Part shown: in pieces, positions 1 through 6,533 of the stretch
How the letters are laid out: each line of letters starts with the position of its first letter
How positions within the stretch are numbered: the stretch's first letter is position 1
NCBI GenBank assembly: GCA_002395925.1
Contig: DGVM01000224.1
Location: 1-10,269 of the forward strand
Length of the DNA: 10,269 nt
From: Bacteroidales bacterium UBA4284
GTDB taxonomy: Bacteria; Bacteroidota; Bacteroidia; Bacteroidales; UBA932
Direction of reading: 5' to 3'
Program-made: the position numbers and the translations under genes
The notes under the pieces: generated by a model
What the model was told of the DNA's origin: nothing
The model's input: the letters and a program-made list of their open reading frames with translations, nothing else
Databases searched by the model: none

Positions 1-1566
1 GGCGAGGTGGAGCGTGTGCTCAATATGGCCGACGGCGTGCTGCTGCTGGTCGATGCCTTCGAAGGATGTATGCCCCAGACGCGCTTCGTCCTCCAGAAGG
101 CCATCAGCATGGGCAAAAAGCCCATCGTCGTTATCAATAAAGTCGATAAGCCCAACTGCAGGCCCGACGAGGTGCAGGAGGAGGTTTTCGACCTTATGTT
201 CAACCTCAACGCTACCGAGGATCAGCTCGATTTCACCACCGTCTATGGCTCCGCGAAGCAGGGCTGGATGTCGCTCGACTGGCACAAGCCTACAGACAAC
301 ATAACTCCGCTGTTGGATACCATACTCGAGGTCATTCCGGCGCCGGCAGTAGTTGAAGGAACTCCTCAGATGCTCGTTTCTTCGCTGGAGTATTCGCCTT
401 ACGTGGGCCGTATAGCCGTAGGACGCATAACACGCGGTGAGCTTCATACAGGCAGCACCGTGAGCCTCTGCAAGCGCTACGACGTCGTGCAGAAGCAGAA
501 AATCAAGCAGCTGATGGTGTTCGAAGGACTTGGCAAGGCTCCTGTCGATACGGTAAGCTGCGGCGACATCTGCGCCGTGGTTGGAATCGACGGCTTCGAA
601 ATCGGCGACACCATTGCCGATGCCGAGAATCCAGAGGCCCTTCCGCCCATCGCCATCGACGAGCCTACAATGAGCATGCTCTTCTCCATCAACAATTCCC
701 CCTTCTTCGGAAAGGACGGCAAATACGTCACTTCCAGGCATATCAAGGAGCGTCTCGACAAGGAATTGGAGAAGAATCTTGCATTGCGCGTCAAACCGGG
801 TCTTACCGCGGATTCCTTCATCGTTTACGGGCGCGGCGTGCTGCATCTGTCCGTTCTCATTGAAACTATGCGCCGCGAGGGCTTCGAGCTTCAGGTCGGT
901 CAGCCCAAGGTGCTCGACAAGACAATCGGAGGCCAGAGGTGCGAGCCTGTCGAAGACCTCAGCATCGAGGTCCCCGAGGAATTCGTTGGTGCCGCCATCG
1001 AGATTTCCACACGCCGTAAGGGAGCCCTCGTGAGGATGGAGCCCCGCGGCGACCGCACACTGCTGGAGTTCGAGATTCCTACCCGCGGACTCATGGGACT
1101 GCGTTCCAACCTGCTTACCGCAAGCCAGGGAGAGGCCGTCATCGCCCACCGTTTCAAGGAGTATCAGCCTTACAAGGGCGAAATCGAGCGCCGTGGCAAC
1201 GGTTCCCTCGTTTCGCTCGAGACAGGTGAAGCTATCGCATATTCCATCAATAAACTGCTCGACCGCGGGCGCTTCTTCGTAGAACCCGGAGAGGAGATTT
1301 ATTGCGGACAGGTGGTAGGGGAGCATACCAGGGAGAGGGATCTCAACGTCAATATATGCAAGACCAAGAAGCTCACCAACGTGCGTGCGGCCGGCTCCGA
1401 CGAGAAGATCATCCTTCCTCCGGCAATCAAGTTCTCTCTTGAGGAGGCGCTGGAGTATATCCAGGACGATGAGTTCGTGGAAGTTACCCCTCACCACATG
1501 CGTATCCGCAAGATTTTGCTCGATCCGCTCGCGCGTAAAAGAAATAGTGACAGCGAAGATTGTTAA
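1..1566 (+). CDS. typA: Translational GTPase TypA/BipA, 5'-truncated by the window edge
   Basis: This is a ribosome-associated GTPase of the EF-G/LepA superfamily, which in studied bacteria acts in 50S assembly and stress or cold adaptation. The reading frame is open from base 1, so the real start lies upstream; the family is about 600 residues and 521 are present, so roughly 80 N-terminal residues (P-loop, switch I) are missing. Visible are the stretch following the G3 motif (GEVERVLNMADG), the G4 motif NKVD at nt 136-147 and the G5-like GSA at nt 247-255. They are followed by the beta-barrel domain 2, the EF-G III/V-like domains and the TypA-specific C-terminal domain (QGEAVIAHRF, RRGNGSLVS, VGEHTRERDL, and VTPHHMRIRK near the end). 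It stops at TAA 1564-1566, 21 nt before the open frame of the DUF177 gene. GTG at nt 7 is only an internal valine codon. Identification is very secure; the product is intact as far as it can be seen. Confidence 0.97.
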   Translation, partial: GEVERVLNMADGVLLLVDAFEGCMPQTRFVLQKAISMGKKPIVVINKVDKPNCRPDEVQEEVFDLMFNLNATEDQLDFTTVYGSAKQGWMSLDWHKPTDNITPLLDTILEVIPAPAVVEGTPQMLVSSLEYSPYVGRIAVGRITRGELHTGSTVSLCKRYDVVQKQKIKQLMVFEGLGKAPVDTVSCGDICAVVGIDGFEIGDTIADAENPEALPPIAIDEPTMSMLFSINNSPFFGKDGKYVTSRHIKERLDKELEKNLALRVKPGLTADSFIVYGRGVLHLSVLIETMRREGFELQVGQPKVLDKTIGGQRCEPVEDLSIEVPEEFVGAAIEISTRRKGALVRMEPRGDRTLLEFEIPTRGLMGLRSNLLTASQGEAVIAHRFKEYQPYKGEIERRGNGSLVSLETGEAIAYSINKLLDRGRFFVEPGEEIYCGQVVGEHTRERDLNVNICKTKKLTNVRAAGSDEKIILPPAIKFSLEEALEYIQDDEFVEVTPHHMRIRKILLDPLARKRNSDSEDC

Positions 1567-1590
1567 TCCACGAAATTTTTATTACCTTTG
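1560..1590 (+). promoter_or_regulatory. Bacteroidota-type promoter for the DUF177-rpmF-tRNA unit
   Basis: A TTG (1560-1562) is followed after 20 nt by TACCTTTG (1583-1590), a full match to the Bacteroidota -7 consensus TAnnTTTG with normal spacing. An AT-rich stretch (1573-1584) lies between. Transcription would begin near 1596-1598. The -33 element overlaps the end of typA. The -7 box overlaps the TTG codon that is the first possible start of the DUF177 gene, which makes the start of that gene a puzzle. The match is visible; promoter activity is inferred. Confidence 0.55.
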
Positions 1591-1974
1591 CAACCCTTTA
1601 TAGTCAAACTGCACAGCCTGGGACCTTCCGTTACGGAATACGACCGCTCGATTGGCAGGGAGTTCTTTGAAAGCTTCGGCAATCCCGACATCCTGGATGC
1701 TGCCCTTAATGTGGCGGCAGACATTGTACGTCACGGAGTTACGGTAGATATCGAGTGCTCGGTAAGCGGCACCGTCACCGTCCCGTGCGACCGCTGTCTC
1801 GAGCCTCTCGAGATTGAGGTCGAGGTCGATTTCAGCGAGACCTATGCTCCGGAAGGGGATGAGCTGGACTTTCGCCAGGAGGTGTACGACTACGTCTGCA
1901 CGGCTTTGCCCATGCAGCGGGTTCACCCCGAGGGCCTCTGCAACAGCGAGACTATAAAGTATTTGAGCAAATAG
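1588..1974 (+). CDS. yceD: DUF177 (YceD family) protein, start uncertain
   Basis: This is a member of the DUF177/YceD family, which is widely encoded just before rpmF; in other organisms and in plants it is linked to 23S rRNA accumulation or 50S assembly. At up to 128 residues it is short for the family. Visible hallmarks are the CxxC motif VPCDRCLEPLE (C67, C70 counted from the TTG) and the C-terminal stretch LPMQRVHPEG, followed by a final CNSET segment. No ATG lies between the in-frame typA stop and the conserved region. Candidate starts are TTG 1588, ATA 1600 or CTG 1609, and none has a clear ribosome binding site. TTG 1588 gives an N-terminus (QPFIVKLHSL) that lines up with the usual beginning of Bacteroidales homologues, but it overlaps a good -7 promoter box. 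rpmF follows after 22 nt. The family call is strong; the start is weak. Confidence 0.85.
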   Translation: MQPFIVKLHSLGPSVTEYDRSIGREFFESFGNPDILDAALNVAADIVRHGVTVDIECSVSGTVTVPCDRCLEPLEIEVEVDFSETYAPEGDELDFRQEVYDYVCTALPMQRVHPEGLCNSETIKYLSK

Positions 1975-1996
1975 TAATAATTTAAACGATACAACA

Positions 1997-2179
1997 ATGG
2001 CACATCCGAAACACAAACTCTCCAAGCAGAGAAGAGACAAGAGGCGTACCCACGACTTCGCTCCTGTACCCACTCTGGCCACCTGCCCCAACTGCGGCGC
2101 AACGGTGATGTATCACCGCGTATGCCCTGAGTGCGGTTACTACAGAGGTCGTCAGATCATCGTCAAGAGCGCAGAGTAA
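1997..2179 (+). CDS. rpmF: 50S ribosomal protein L32
   Basis: This is the small zinc-ribbon protein of the large ribosomal subunit. At 60 residues it is of normal length. It opens with the typical MAHPKHKLSKQRRDKRRTHD, and four cysteines, C30/C33 (CPNC) and C43/C46 (CPEC), form a complete zinc site, so this is the C+ (zinc-binding) form. The ATG at 1997 follows an AT-rich, SD-less leader (AACGATACAACA), as is usual in Bacteroidota. It sits 22 nt after the DUF177 gene, the conserved yceD-rpmF order. The tRNA-Arg gene follows after only 16 nt with no terminator between, so mRNA and tRNA are probably made on one transcript. In many bacteria rpmF is followed by plsX or fabH; neither is here. Confidence 0.98.
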   Translation: MAHPKHKLSKQRRDKRRTHDFAPVPTLATCPNCGATVMYHRVCPECGYYRGRQIIVKSAE

Positions 2180-2195
2180 TCCACGCTCTTTTCCC

Positions 2196-2267
2196 GGCTC
2201 CTTAGTTCAACGGATAGAACGGAGGTTTCCTAAACCTTAAATAGTGGTTCGATTCCACTAGGAGCTA
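2196..2267 (+). tRNA. tRNA-Arg(CCU)
   Basis: A full cloverleaf folds by eye. The acceptor GGCTCCT (2196-2202) pairs with AGGAGCT (2260-2266), closed by one G-U pair. The D stem is GTTC/GAAC with loop AACGGATA. The anticodon stem GAGGT/ACCTT has loop TTCCTAA, giving anticodon CCT at 2229-2231. The variable loop has 4 nt, and the T arm is AGTGG TTCGATT CCACT. The discriminator base is A2267 and no CCA is encoded. The CCU anticodon reads AGG arginine codons; the A after GG in the D loop fits the A20 identity element of arginine tRNAs. It lies between rpmF and a strong terminator, so it is likely processed from the rpmF transcript. Confidence 0.95.
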
Positions 2268-2269
2268 CG

Positions 2270-2298
2270 AAAAAAGCCGGCAATCGCCGGCTTTTTTT
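2270..2298. terminator. Bidirectional intrinsic terminator
   Basis: The perfect GC stem GCCGGC (2276-2281) / GCCGGC (2286-2291) with loop AATC is flanked by six A (2270-2275) on the left and seven T (2292-2298) on the right. It therefore reads as a rho-independent terminator on both strands. On the + strand it ends the rpmF-tRNA-Arg transcript just after the tRNA. On the minus strand it lies about 20 nt past the stop codon of the large lipoprotein gene, so one hairpin serves two convergent units. Confidence 0.9.
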
Positions 2299-2317
2299 GT
2301 GTCTTCACGAAAGCTTG

Positions 2318-5300
2318 TCATTCCACCTTAACGGCCCTCATAGGGCAGAGAATGCTTGCTTTAGGCCCGGAACTTGTCGTGAAGGTCTGACCGTCGTACT
2401 GGGCGATATATGCGGCGTCGCTGCCGTCTTCGGTAGATGTCCACAGCATGACATAGTATCCTTCACCCATGGTGATATCGTATTCGGTATTCGTTGCGCC
2501 AGTCATGGGGAAGAACAGATGCTTTCCGTTGACCATGCTTGTCAGGAGCAGTCCCTTGACGCCGTTGTAGATGAGTACGGACTGCTGGCACTCGGATAGC
2601 AGCTCTTCAAACTGCGCCTTGGTCGGAGTCTGCCAGCCTTCATTCGGTACGACGTCCGCCCACGAGGTGAATGTACCGTAGATTTCGGGCGAGTTGGCTC
2701 CTGTATTGCAGGTGGCCCAGCGCAGACCGGACGTAAGCCCCATGTCAACGCTGCCGGAGGTGTCCAGTACCAGTTCAATCACCGTTATGGTGCATGTCGC
2801 AGAGTAGTTTCCGTCGGCGGAAGCTACCGTTATGACGGCAGTGCCGGGCGTGACGGCCGTAACCTGTCCGTAGCTGTCAACAGTCGCGACTGCTGGGTTG
2901 GAACTGCTCCAGCTCACCTGCTGATTGCTGGCGTTGGAAGGGCTGATGACCGGGTACAGCATCGTTATTCCGCCCTCATACAGAGTCGTTTCCGTCACGG
3001 TGAGCGAAATGCTTTGAACAGCTATGGGAGCATTGACTGTGACCGGCAGCACGGCTTTCACTCCCGAACCGTCAGCTGCCTCGAAGGTAATGGAGGCCTG
3101 GCCGGAAGCGACTGCCGTAATGTCGTAGTAGTAACCGCTGTAGGCAAAACTGTACTGCATGCTTACCTTTACTATGGATTCGTCCGACGAACTCGCGTTC
3201 AGCTCCATATTCGCAGCGTTGCCGGGAAAGACTTTGTACGTGTAGGGCCTGTCGCTTGCCACGAAGCCGTCGTAATAAGATACCTTCTGTCCGATGTCCA
3301 TCGTGAGGCTTGTGGGCTCAAGACGGATCTCCGATACCTTTACGTCCTCAGTGACCGTAACATGGCACATGGCCGAATAGCTGCCGTCGGCGGTTGTGGC
3401 CTGAATGTATGCCTGACCTGCCTTGACCGCCTTGAACCACTGGGCGTAAGTCATTCCTGTCTCTTCTTTCTCGATGACGTCCTTGCCGGTGATGACCTCG
3501 AAGCTTACGGCGGTGTTGCTTGCGTTCTCTGGCTGCACTTTGGCGCTAAGGTACAGTTCTTCTCCAACTTTGAGCGAGGCCGAAGTCTTGTTGAGCGTAA
3601 CCCCCGTCACCGGGATGGGGTTCACCGTCACGGTACATGTCGCAGTAAAGGAACCATCTGTGGTTGTGGCAGTTATGACGGCCTCCCCGGGCTTTTTGGC
3701 CGTTACCAAGCCGTTTTCGTCAACCGAGGCGACGGTCTTCTTGCTGCTGGTCCAGGTGACCGACTTGTCGGCAGCGCCCGCAGGAGCTACTACGGCGCTG
3801 AGCTGCACCGTTTCGCCGGGATCGACCGCCACTTCGGAAGGCTCTACGCTCACGCCGGTAACGGCTACCGGAAGCGGTTCCGCATTCTCGTCAAAAGGCA
3901 CCAGGACGATTTCGTGTTTTCTCATCAAGTCACTTCCACCTGAGATGCCGTAGTAGTCGAAACTGCCTTTGTATTTCAGGGATGATCCGATGAAACAACC
4001 GATAAGACAGCCTCCGGAGCTCGTTCCCGTGTAAGATGCGTCGCCCATGCAGAGCACACCGGCTTTATTCGTGCCTCCGTTGGAATCTGCATCGCAGGCT
4101 ACATGGATTACGTCTTCGACATAATACACATCCCATTCGCACCAGCTGTCCGGCTCCAGGGGATTTAGACGTACGAGCCCGTACTGGTTATGTGTGATAA
4201 ATTGATTGAGGTCGCTCATGTTGCCGCACTTTCTCATATAGCGCCTGATCTCTTTCCCTTCCGCATCGAGGCCGAAGCTGACGTAGATATGATACTTGTT
4301 GCTGCCTTCTATGGGCTCGAAATTGAAAAGCGTAGCAAGCAGGCCCTGGCTGTTGGGCGTAAGCATCTTTGCTGCAGTAGGCTGCTCGCTTGTCTCCAGG
4401 GAGAAGGTGTGGGAGGTTATGACTTCCTCGCCCTCCACGCGCCTTTCTTCGTAGGTCGAGAACCAGGACTCTCCGCTGTCTGAGACCACCCAATACTTTC
4501 CGGGAGCCAGCTTCTTGAATCTCTTTACCCTGATGGTCAGCGACTTGGAGCTATTCAGCGGGTCGCGTATGACCACGTCGGCATCTACCACGCGTTCTGT
4601 CACCTCAAGTGGCTCCGCCGTGACGTTTATGCGGGTACACCATAGTCCGTACTGGTTCCTGAAGAGCTCCGAAGTCCAACTGACGGAGGGGTCGTCGCAG
4701 GAGATGTCGGGCGTGAAATTGCATACGATTTCGGAGCTGTCATCTCCGCCGAACCACGGCATATAGGCGGTCCAGGTTTCCCCTATATTGCGGAAATCGC
4801 GTTTGTACTGGTTGAGATAGACATACTGGCTGATCGTGCCGGCGTTGACTGTGATGGAGCCGCCACGGGTGCCTATGCCGTAAGCCGAAGAGTAACTTGT
4901 CTCGTATATGGGATTCGCCTCGTATTGCAGGGTGATTTTCCTGGAGACTGGGTCGAACGTGGCGGAGGCCCAATCACAATATGAGGCATCTACTGTCACA
5001 TCTGAGATGTTGCCTGTGTAATCGACATCCAACGTGAGTGTCCCGGCATCCGGCGAGAAGTAGGGATCAACAGACAGACCGGAGGTGGAACTGCTGGTGT
5101 GCTCCTCGCCCTGGGAATCAATGTAAGTATAGCTGAGGGTGAGTTCGGGAGCTTTTTCCATGGCAACGGAGAACACTGTCAGCTTGCCGTTTTCGAAAGT
5201 GAGCGATTTGCCCAGAGCCGCCAGGTCCACGCTCTTGACATAAGTGTGTGACGCTCCGTAACTGCCGTTTGCCGGGTCGTTGTCCATCACCTCGAATGAC

Positions 5301-6229
5301 AGCTCCAACTTCTCGTCTATCTTTCCGGCGGGCAGCCTCAGCCAGATATCGGCCTTCCCTTCTGCATCCACAAAGACATCCTGCGGATAAATCCTCAAAG
5401 AGGGGACCATGCCGGGGCCGATCACTTCGCCGCCATCGACAGGCGGGCCCACAACGACGCCGCCCCCGGAGGAATTGCCGGGGACATAGGCACGAACTTC
5501 CTCAAGTTCGACATCGTATTCAAAAGGAGTCATGATCGGGAAATCAGCATCGACGGACAGTGTCCCGTAATCGAGAATGGAGTTTGCGGGCAGGCCGGTC
5601 AGGGTCATTCTCGCAACGCCTCCGACGCGGGCGTAATGAAGCTCGATATTCCCGTCGGCGCGGCTTTCCAGAGCAGCGACCTTGGATACCAGGATATCTG
5701 CATCGGGGTCAAAGCTCGTGGTGGTGGGGCGCTGGTTGGTAGGGAACTGCAGCCCTATGACAGGGTGTACGGGAAGGCTTTTGTCGGCATCGGACCAGCA
5801 GTCGGCATAATAATCCTCGTCCGACCAATAATAATTCGAATTGCTTGGGAAAACGGCTACATAACGGTACTTCCCTCCGCCGGGATTGCTGAGCGTCGTA
5901 TTCAAATCCACCGTGAATGTGGCTGCCGCTGCATCCTCCCCGAGCCCTTCCGAGTAAAAAACCTCGGAGGGCGTGGCGTTCTCGGCATCGCTGCCGTAGT
6001 TCTCATAGACGAACTCATATAAAGCTATCTGGTCGCCGGCCTTCCAGCTGAAGCTGTAACCGCCGTCCTGCTTTTCGCTTATGGCAGTCTTTGAGGCTAT
6101 GGGGCTTACTGTTATGACCCTTCCGCCGAAAGATTCGACCGGCTGTACATTGCCCTCGGGTGCGTTTTCCTTGACGCACGAGGCAGTCATTGCCGCTGCG
6201 GCAAAAATGTATAATAAAGCTCTTTTCAT
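2318..6229 (-). CDS. Giant surface lipoprotein: fimbrillin-like / BACON-like / four Big_2 / FISUMP
   Basis: This is a predicted lipidated surface protein of 1303 residues. A signal peptide (residues 1-17) ends in the lipobox TASC with C18; the following VKE resembles the acidic/basic export signals of Bacteroidota surface lipoproteins. Residues ~36-370 look fimbrillin-like: a short Thr/Ser segment, then SWKAGDQIALYEF (the usual W..GD.i pattern), and later TGLPANS. Residues ~396-480 resemble a BACON domain (DWASATFDP, TRGGSITVNAG, YLNQYKRDF). Residues ~480-787 are unrecognised and hold six cysteines between C668 and C745. Four Ig-like Big_2-type domains follow at ~788-867, 870-960, 966-1068 (divergent) and 1071-1150. 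Residues 1161-1303 are a FISUMP domain (GLRWATCNTGANSPE, GWQTPTKAQFEELL, final CPMRAVKVE). No type IX sorting domain is visible. ATG 6229 overlaps by one base the stop of the upstream peptide gene, implying coupled translation. A role in adhesion or glycan contact is inference. Confidence 0.93.
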   Translation of the reverse strand: MKRALLYIFAAAAMTASCVKENAPEGNVQPVESFGGRVITVSPIASKTAISEKQDGGYSFSWKAGDQIALYEFVYENYGSDAENATPSEVFYSEGLGEDAAAATFTVDLNTTLSNPGGGKYRYVAVFPSNSNYYWSDEDYYADCWSDADKSLPVHPVIGLQFPTNQRPTTTSFDPDADILVSKVAALESRADGNIELHYARVGGVARMTLTGLPANSILDYGTLSVDADFPIMTPFEYDVELEEVRAYVPGNSSGGGVVVGPPVDGGEVIGPGMVPSLRIYPQDVFVDAEGKADIWLRLPAGKIDEKLELSFEVMDNDPANGSYGASHTYVKSVDLAALGKSLTFENGKLTVFSVAMEKAPELTLSYTYIDSQGEEHTSSSTSGLSVDPYFSPDAGTLTLDVDYTGNISDVTVDASYCDWASATFDPVSRKITLQYEANPIYETSYSSAYGIGTRGGSITVNAGTISQYVYLNQYKRDFRNIGETWTAYMPWFGGDDSSEIVCNFTPDISCDDPSVSWTSELFRNQYGLWCTRINVTAEPLEVTERVVDADVVIRDPLNSSKSLTIRVKRFKKLAPGKYWVVSDSGESWFSTYEERRVEGEEVITSHTFSLETSEQPTAAKMLTPNSQGLLATLFNFEPIEGSNKYHIYVSFGLDAEGKEIRRYMRKCGNMSDLNQFITHNQYGLVRLNPLEPDSWCEWDVYYVEDVIHVACDADSNGGTNKAGVLCMGDASYTGTSSGGCLIGCFIGSSLKYKGSFDYYGISGGSDLMRKHEIVLVPFDENAEPLPVAVTGVSVEPSEVAVDPGETVQLSAVVAPAGAADKSVTWTSSKKTVASVDENGLVTAKKPGEAVITATTTDGSFTATCTVTVNPIPVTGVTLNKTSASLKVGEELYLSAKVQPENASNTAVSFEVITGKDVIEKEETGMTYAQWFKAVKAGQAYIQATTADGSYSAMCHVTVTEDVKVSEIRLEPTSLTMDIGQKVSYYDGFVASDRPYTYKVFPGNAANMELNASSSDESIVKVSMQYSFAYSGYYYDITAVASGQASITFEAADGSGVKAVLPVTVNAPIAVQSISLTVTETTLYEGGITMLYPVISPSNASNQQVSWSSSNPAVATVDSYGQVTAVTPGTAVITVASADGNYSATCTITVIELVLDTSGSVDMGLTSGLRWATCNTGANSPEIYGTFTSWADVVPNEGWQTPTKAQFEELLSECQQSVLIYNGVKGLLLTSMVNGKHLFFPMTGATNTEYDITMGEGYYVMLWTSTEDGSDAAYIAQYDGQTFTTSSGPKASILCPMRAVKVE
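2781..3708 (-). repeat. Diverged intragenic repeats encoding Big_2 domain ends
   Basis: Three stretches of about 80 bp (2781-2865, 3352-3430, 3623-3708) encode the same beta-strand pair, with the plan T-x-DG-SY/F-x-A-x-C-x-VTV preceded by a Gly-containing strand. They keep clear nucleotide likeness, for example CATGTCGCAG in two copies and TTATGACGGC in two. The third Ig-like domain (about 3020-3330) is too diverged to share it. They mark the tandem-domain origin of this part of the lipoprotein. Confidence 0.7.
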
Positions 6230-6393
6230 CAGAATGACCCTCCATCTATGATTTCAAGTTCTTCAATATCATCTCCTGGCGCACCCGGATTGTTGCTGTA
6301 TATCAGATTGCTTACGCATACGATGCTTTGCTCAAGCAGACACATTACTAAGGCAGATGGCCGTACATAATGGGATTTCTCGAATTGTAACAT
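6229..6393 (-). CDS. 54-residue peptide translationally coupled to the large lipoprotein
   Basis: This small gene encodes 54 residues beginning MLQFEKSHYVRPSALVMCLL and ending EELEIIDGGSF. Its TGA stop (plus-strand 6231-6229) shares one base with the ATG of the lipoprotein gene, a TGATG junction typical of translational coupling. An in-frame stop lies 15 nt before the ATG, so this start is the only ATG available. The leader is A-rich with no Shine-Dalgarno sequence. The N-terminal Y-x-x-P-type opening, a hydrophobic centre (LVMCLLEQSIVCVSNLI), a PG-rich turn and an acidic tail with a DGGSF end are the plan of short peptides I recall lying before fimbrillin-like lipoproteins in Bacteroidales; that resemblance is from memory and unverified. 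No function is known to me. There is no clear signal peptidase motif. Confidence 0.72.
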   Translation of the reverse strand: MLQFEKSHYVRPSALVMCLLEQSIVCVSNLIYSNNPGAPGDDIEELEIIDGGSF

Positions 6394-6414
6394 GACTGTG
6401 TTGTTTTAATGACA

Positions 6415-6422
6415 CAAATGTC
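6415..6422 (-). promoter_or_regulatory. Possible -7 box for the peptide-lipoprotein unit
   Basis: On the minus strand GACATTTG lies about 21 nt before the peptide-gene ATG and differs from TAnnTTTG at one defined position (G for T). No good TTG is found 19-20 nt upstream. Instead, two copies of AAGCAAAT (minus strand) occupy the region where the -33 element would be, which would suit an activator-dependent promoter. The match is weak. Confidence 0.3.
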
Positions 6423-6426
6423 TTTT

Positions 6427-6445
6427 ATTTGCTTGTGATTTGCTT
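6427..6445. repeat. Two direct repeats ATTTGCTT, 11 bp apart
   Basis: Exact copies of ATTTGCTT lie at 6427-6434 and 6438-6445, so their starts are 11 bp apart, about one helical turn. They sit in the divergent intergenic region just upstream of the weak minus-strand -7 box. Such phased repeats are a usual form of response-regulator or activator binding site. The repeat is visible; binding is inferred. Confidence 0.5.
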
Positions 6446-6452
6446 AATGAAT

Positions 6453-6485
6453 TTTCAGTAATCTGCACGTTGGAGCGTACTGAAA
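6453..6485. promoter_or_regulatory. Inverted repeat, candidate operator between divergent genes
   Basis: TTTCAGTA (6453-6460) and TACTGAAA (6478-6485) form a perfect 8-bp inverted repeat around a 17-bp spacer. The arm centres are 25 bp apart. It lies midway between the peptide gene (minus) and the LuxR-type regulator gene (+), with no terminator-like T tract, so an operator is more likely than a terminator. A chance occurrence in AT-rich DNA cannot be ruled out. Confidence 0.45.
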
Positions 6486-6520
6486 TAGCATGTTTGTGTG
6501 TGCTTTTACATATTTCTGCT

Positions 6521-6528
6521 TATTTTTG
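6521..6528 (+). promoter_or_regulatory. Possible -7 box directly before the LuxR-type gene
   Basis: TATTTTTG matches TAnnTTTG fully and ends five bases before the ATG at 6534. No TTG occurs 19-20 nt upstream; the nearest TTTG (6493-6496) is 24 nt away. If used, transcription would begin at or next to the start codon, giving a leaderless mRNA. Confidence 0.35.
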
Positions 6529-6533
6529 CTCCG

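Noticed and set aside
1582..2091. Open frame of 169 codons on the minus strand over DUF177 and rpmF
   Set aside because: It covers two conserved + strand genes and is a shadow frame.
2196..2320. tRNA-Arg as an integration site of a mobile element containing the lipoprotein locus
   Set aside because: No second copy of the tRNA 3' end, no integrase and no inverted terminal repeats are visible in the window.
3014..3943. Open frame of 309 codons on the + strand within the lipoprotein gene
   Set aside because: It is antisense to the Big_2 coding region, with a His/Arg/Cys-rich shadow composition and no recognisable domain, while the minus strand gives clear domains over the same bases.
6498..6533. 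GTG at 6498 as the start of the LuxR-type gene
   Set aside because: It would place 12 extra residues before a good lipoprotein signal sequence; ATG 6534 begins the signal directly.
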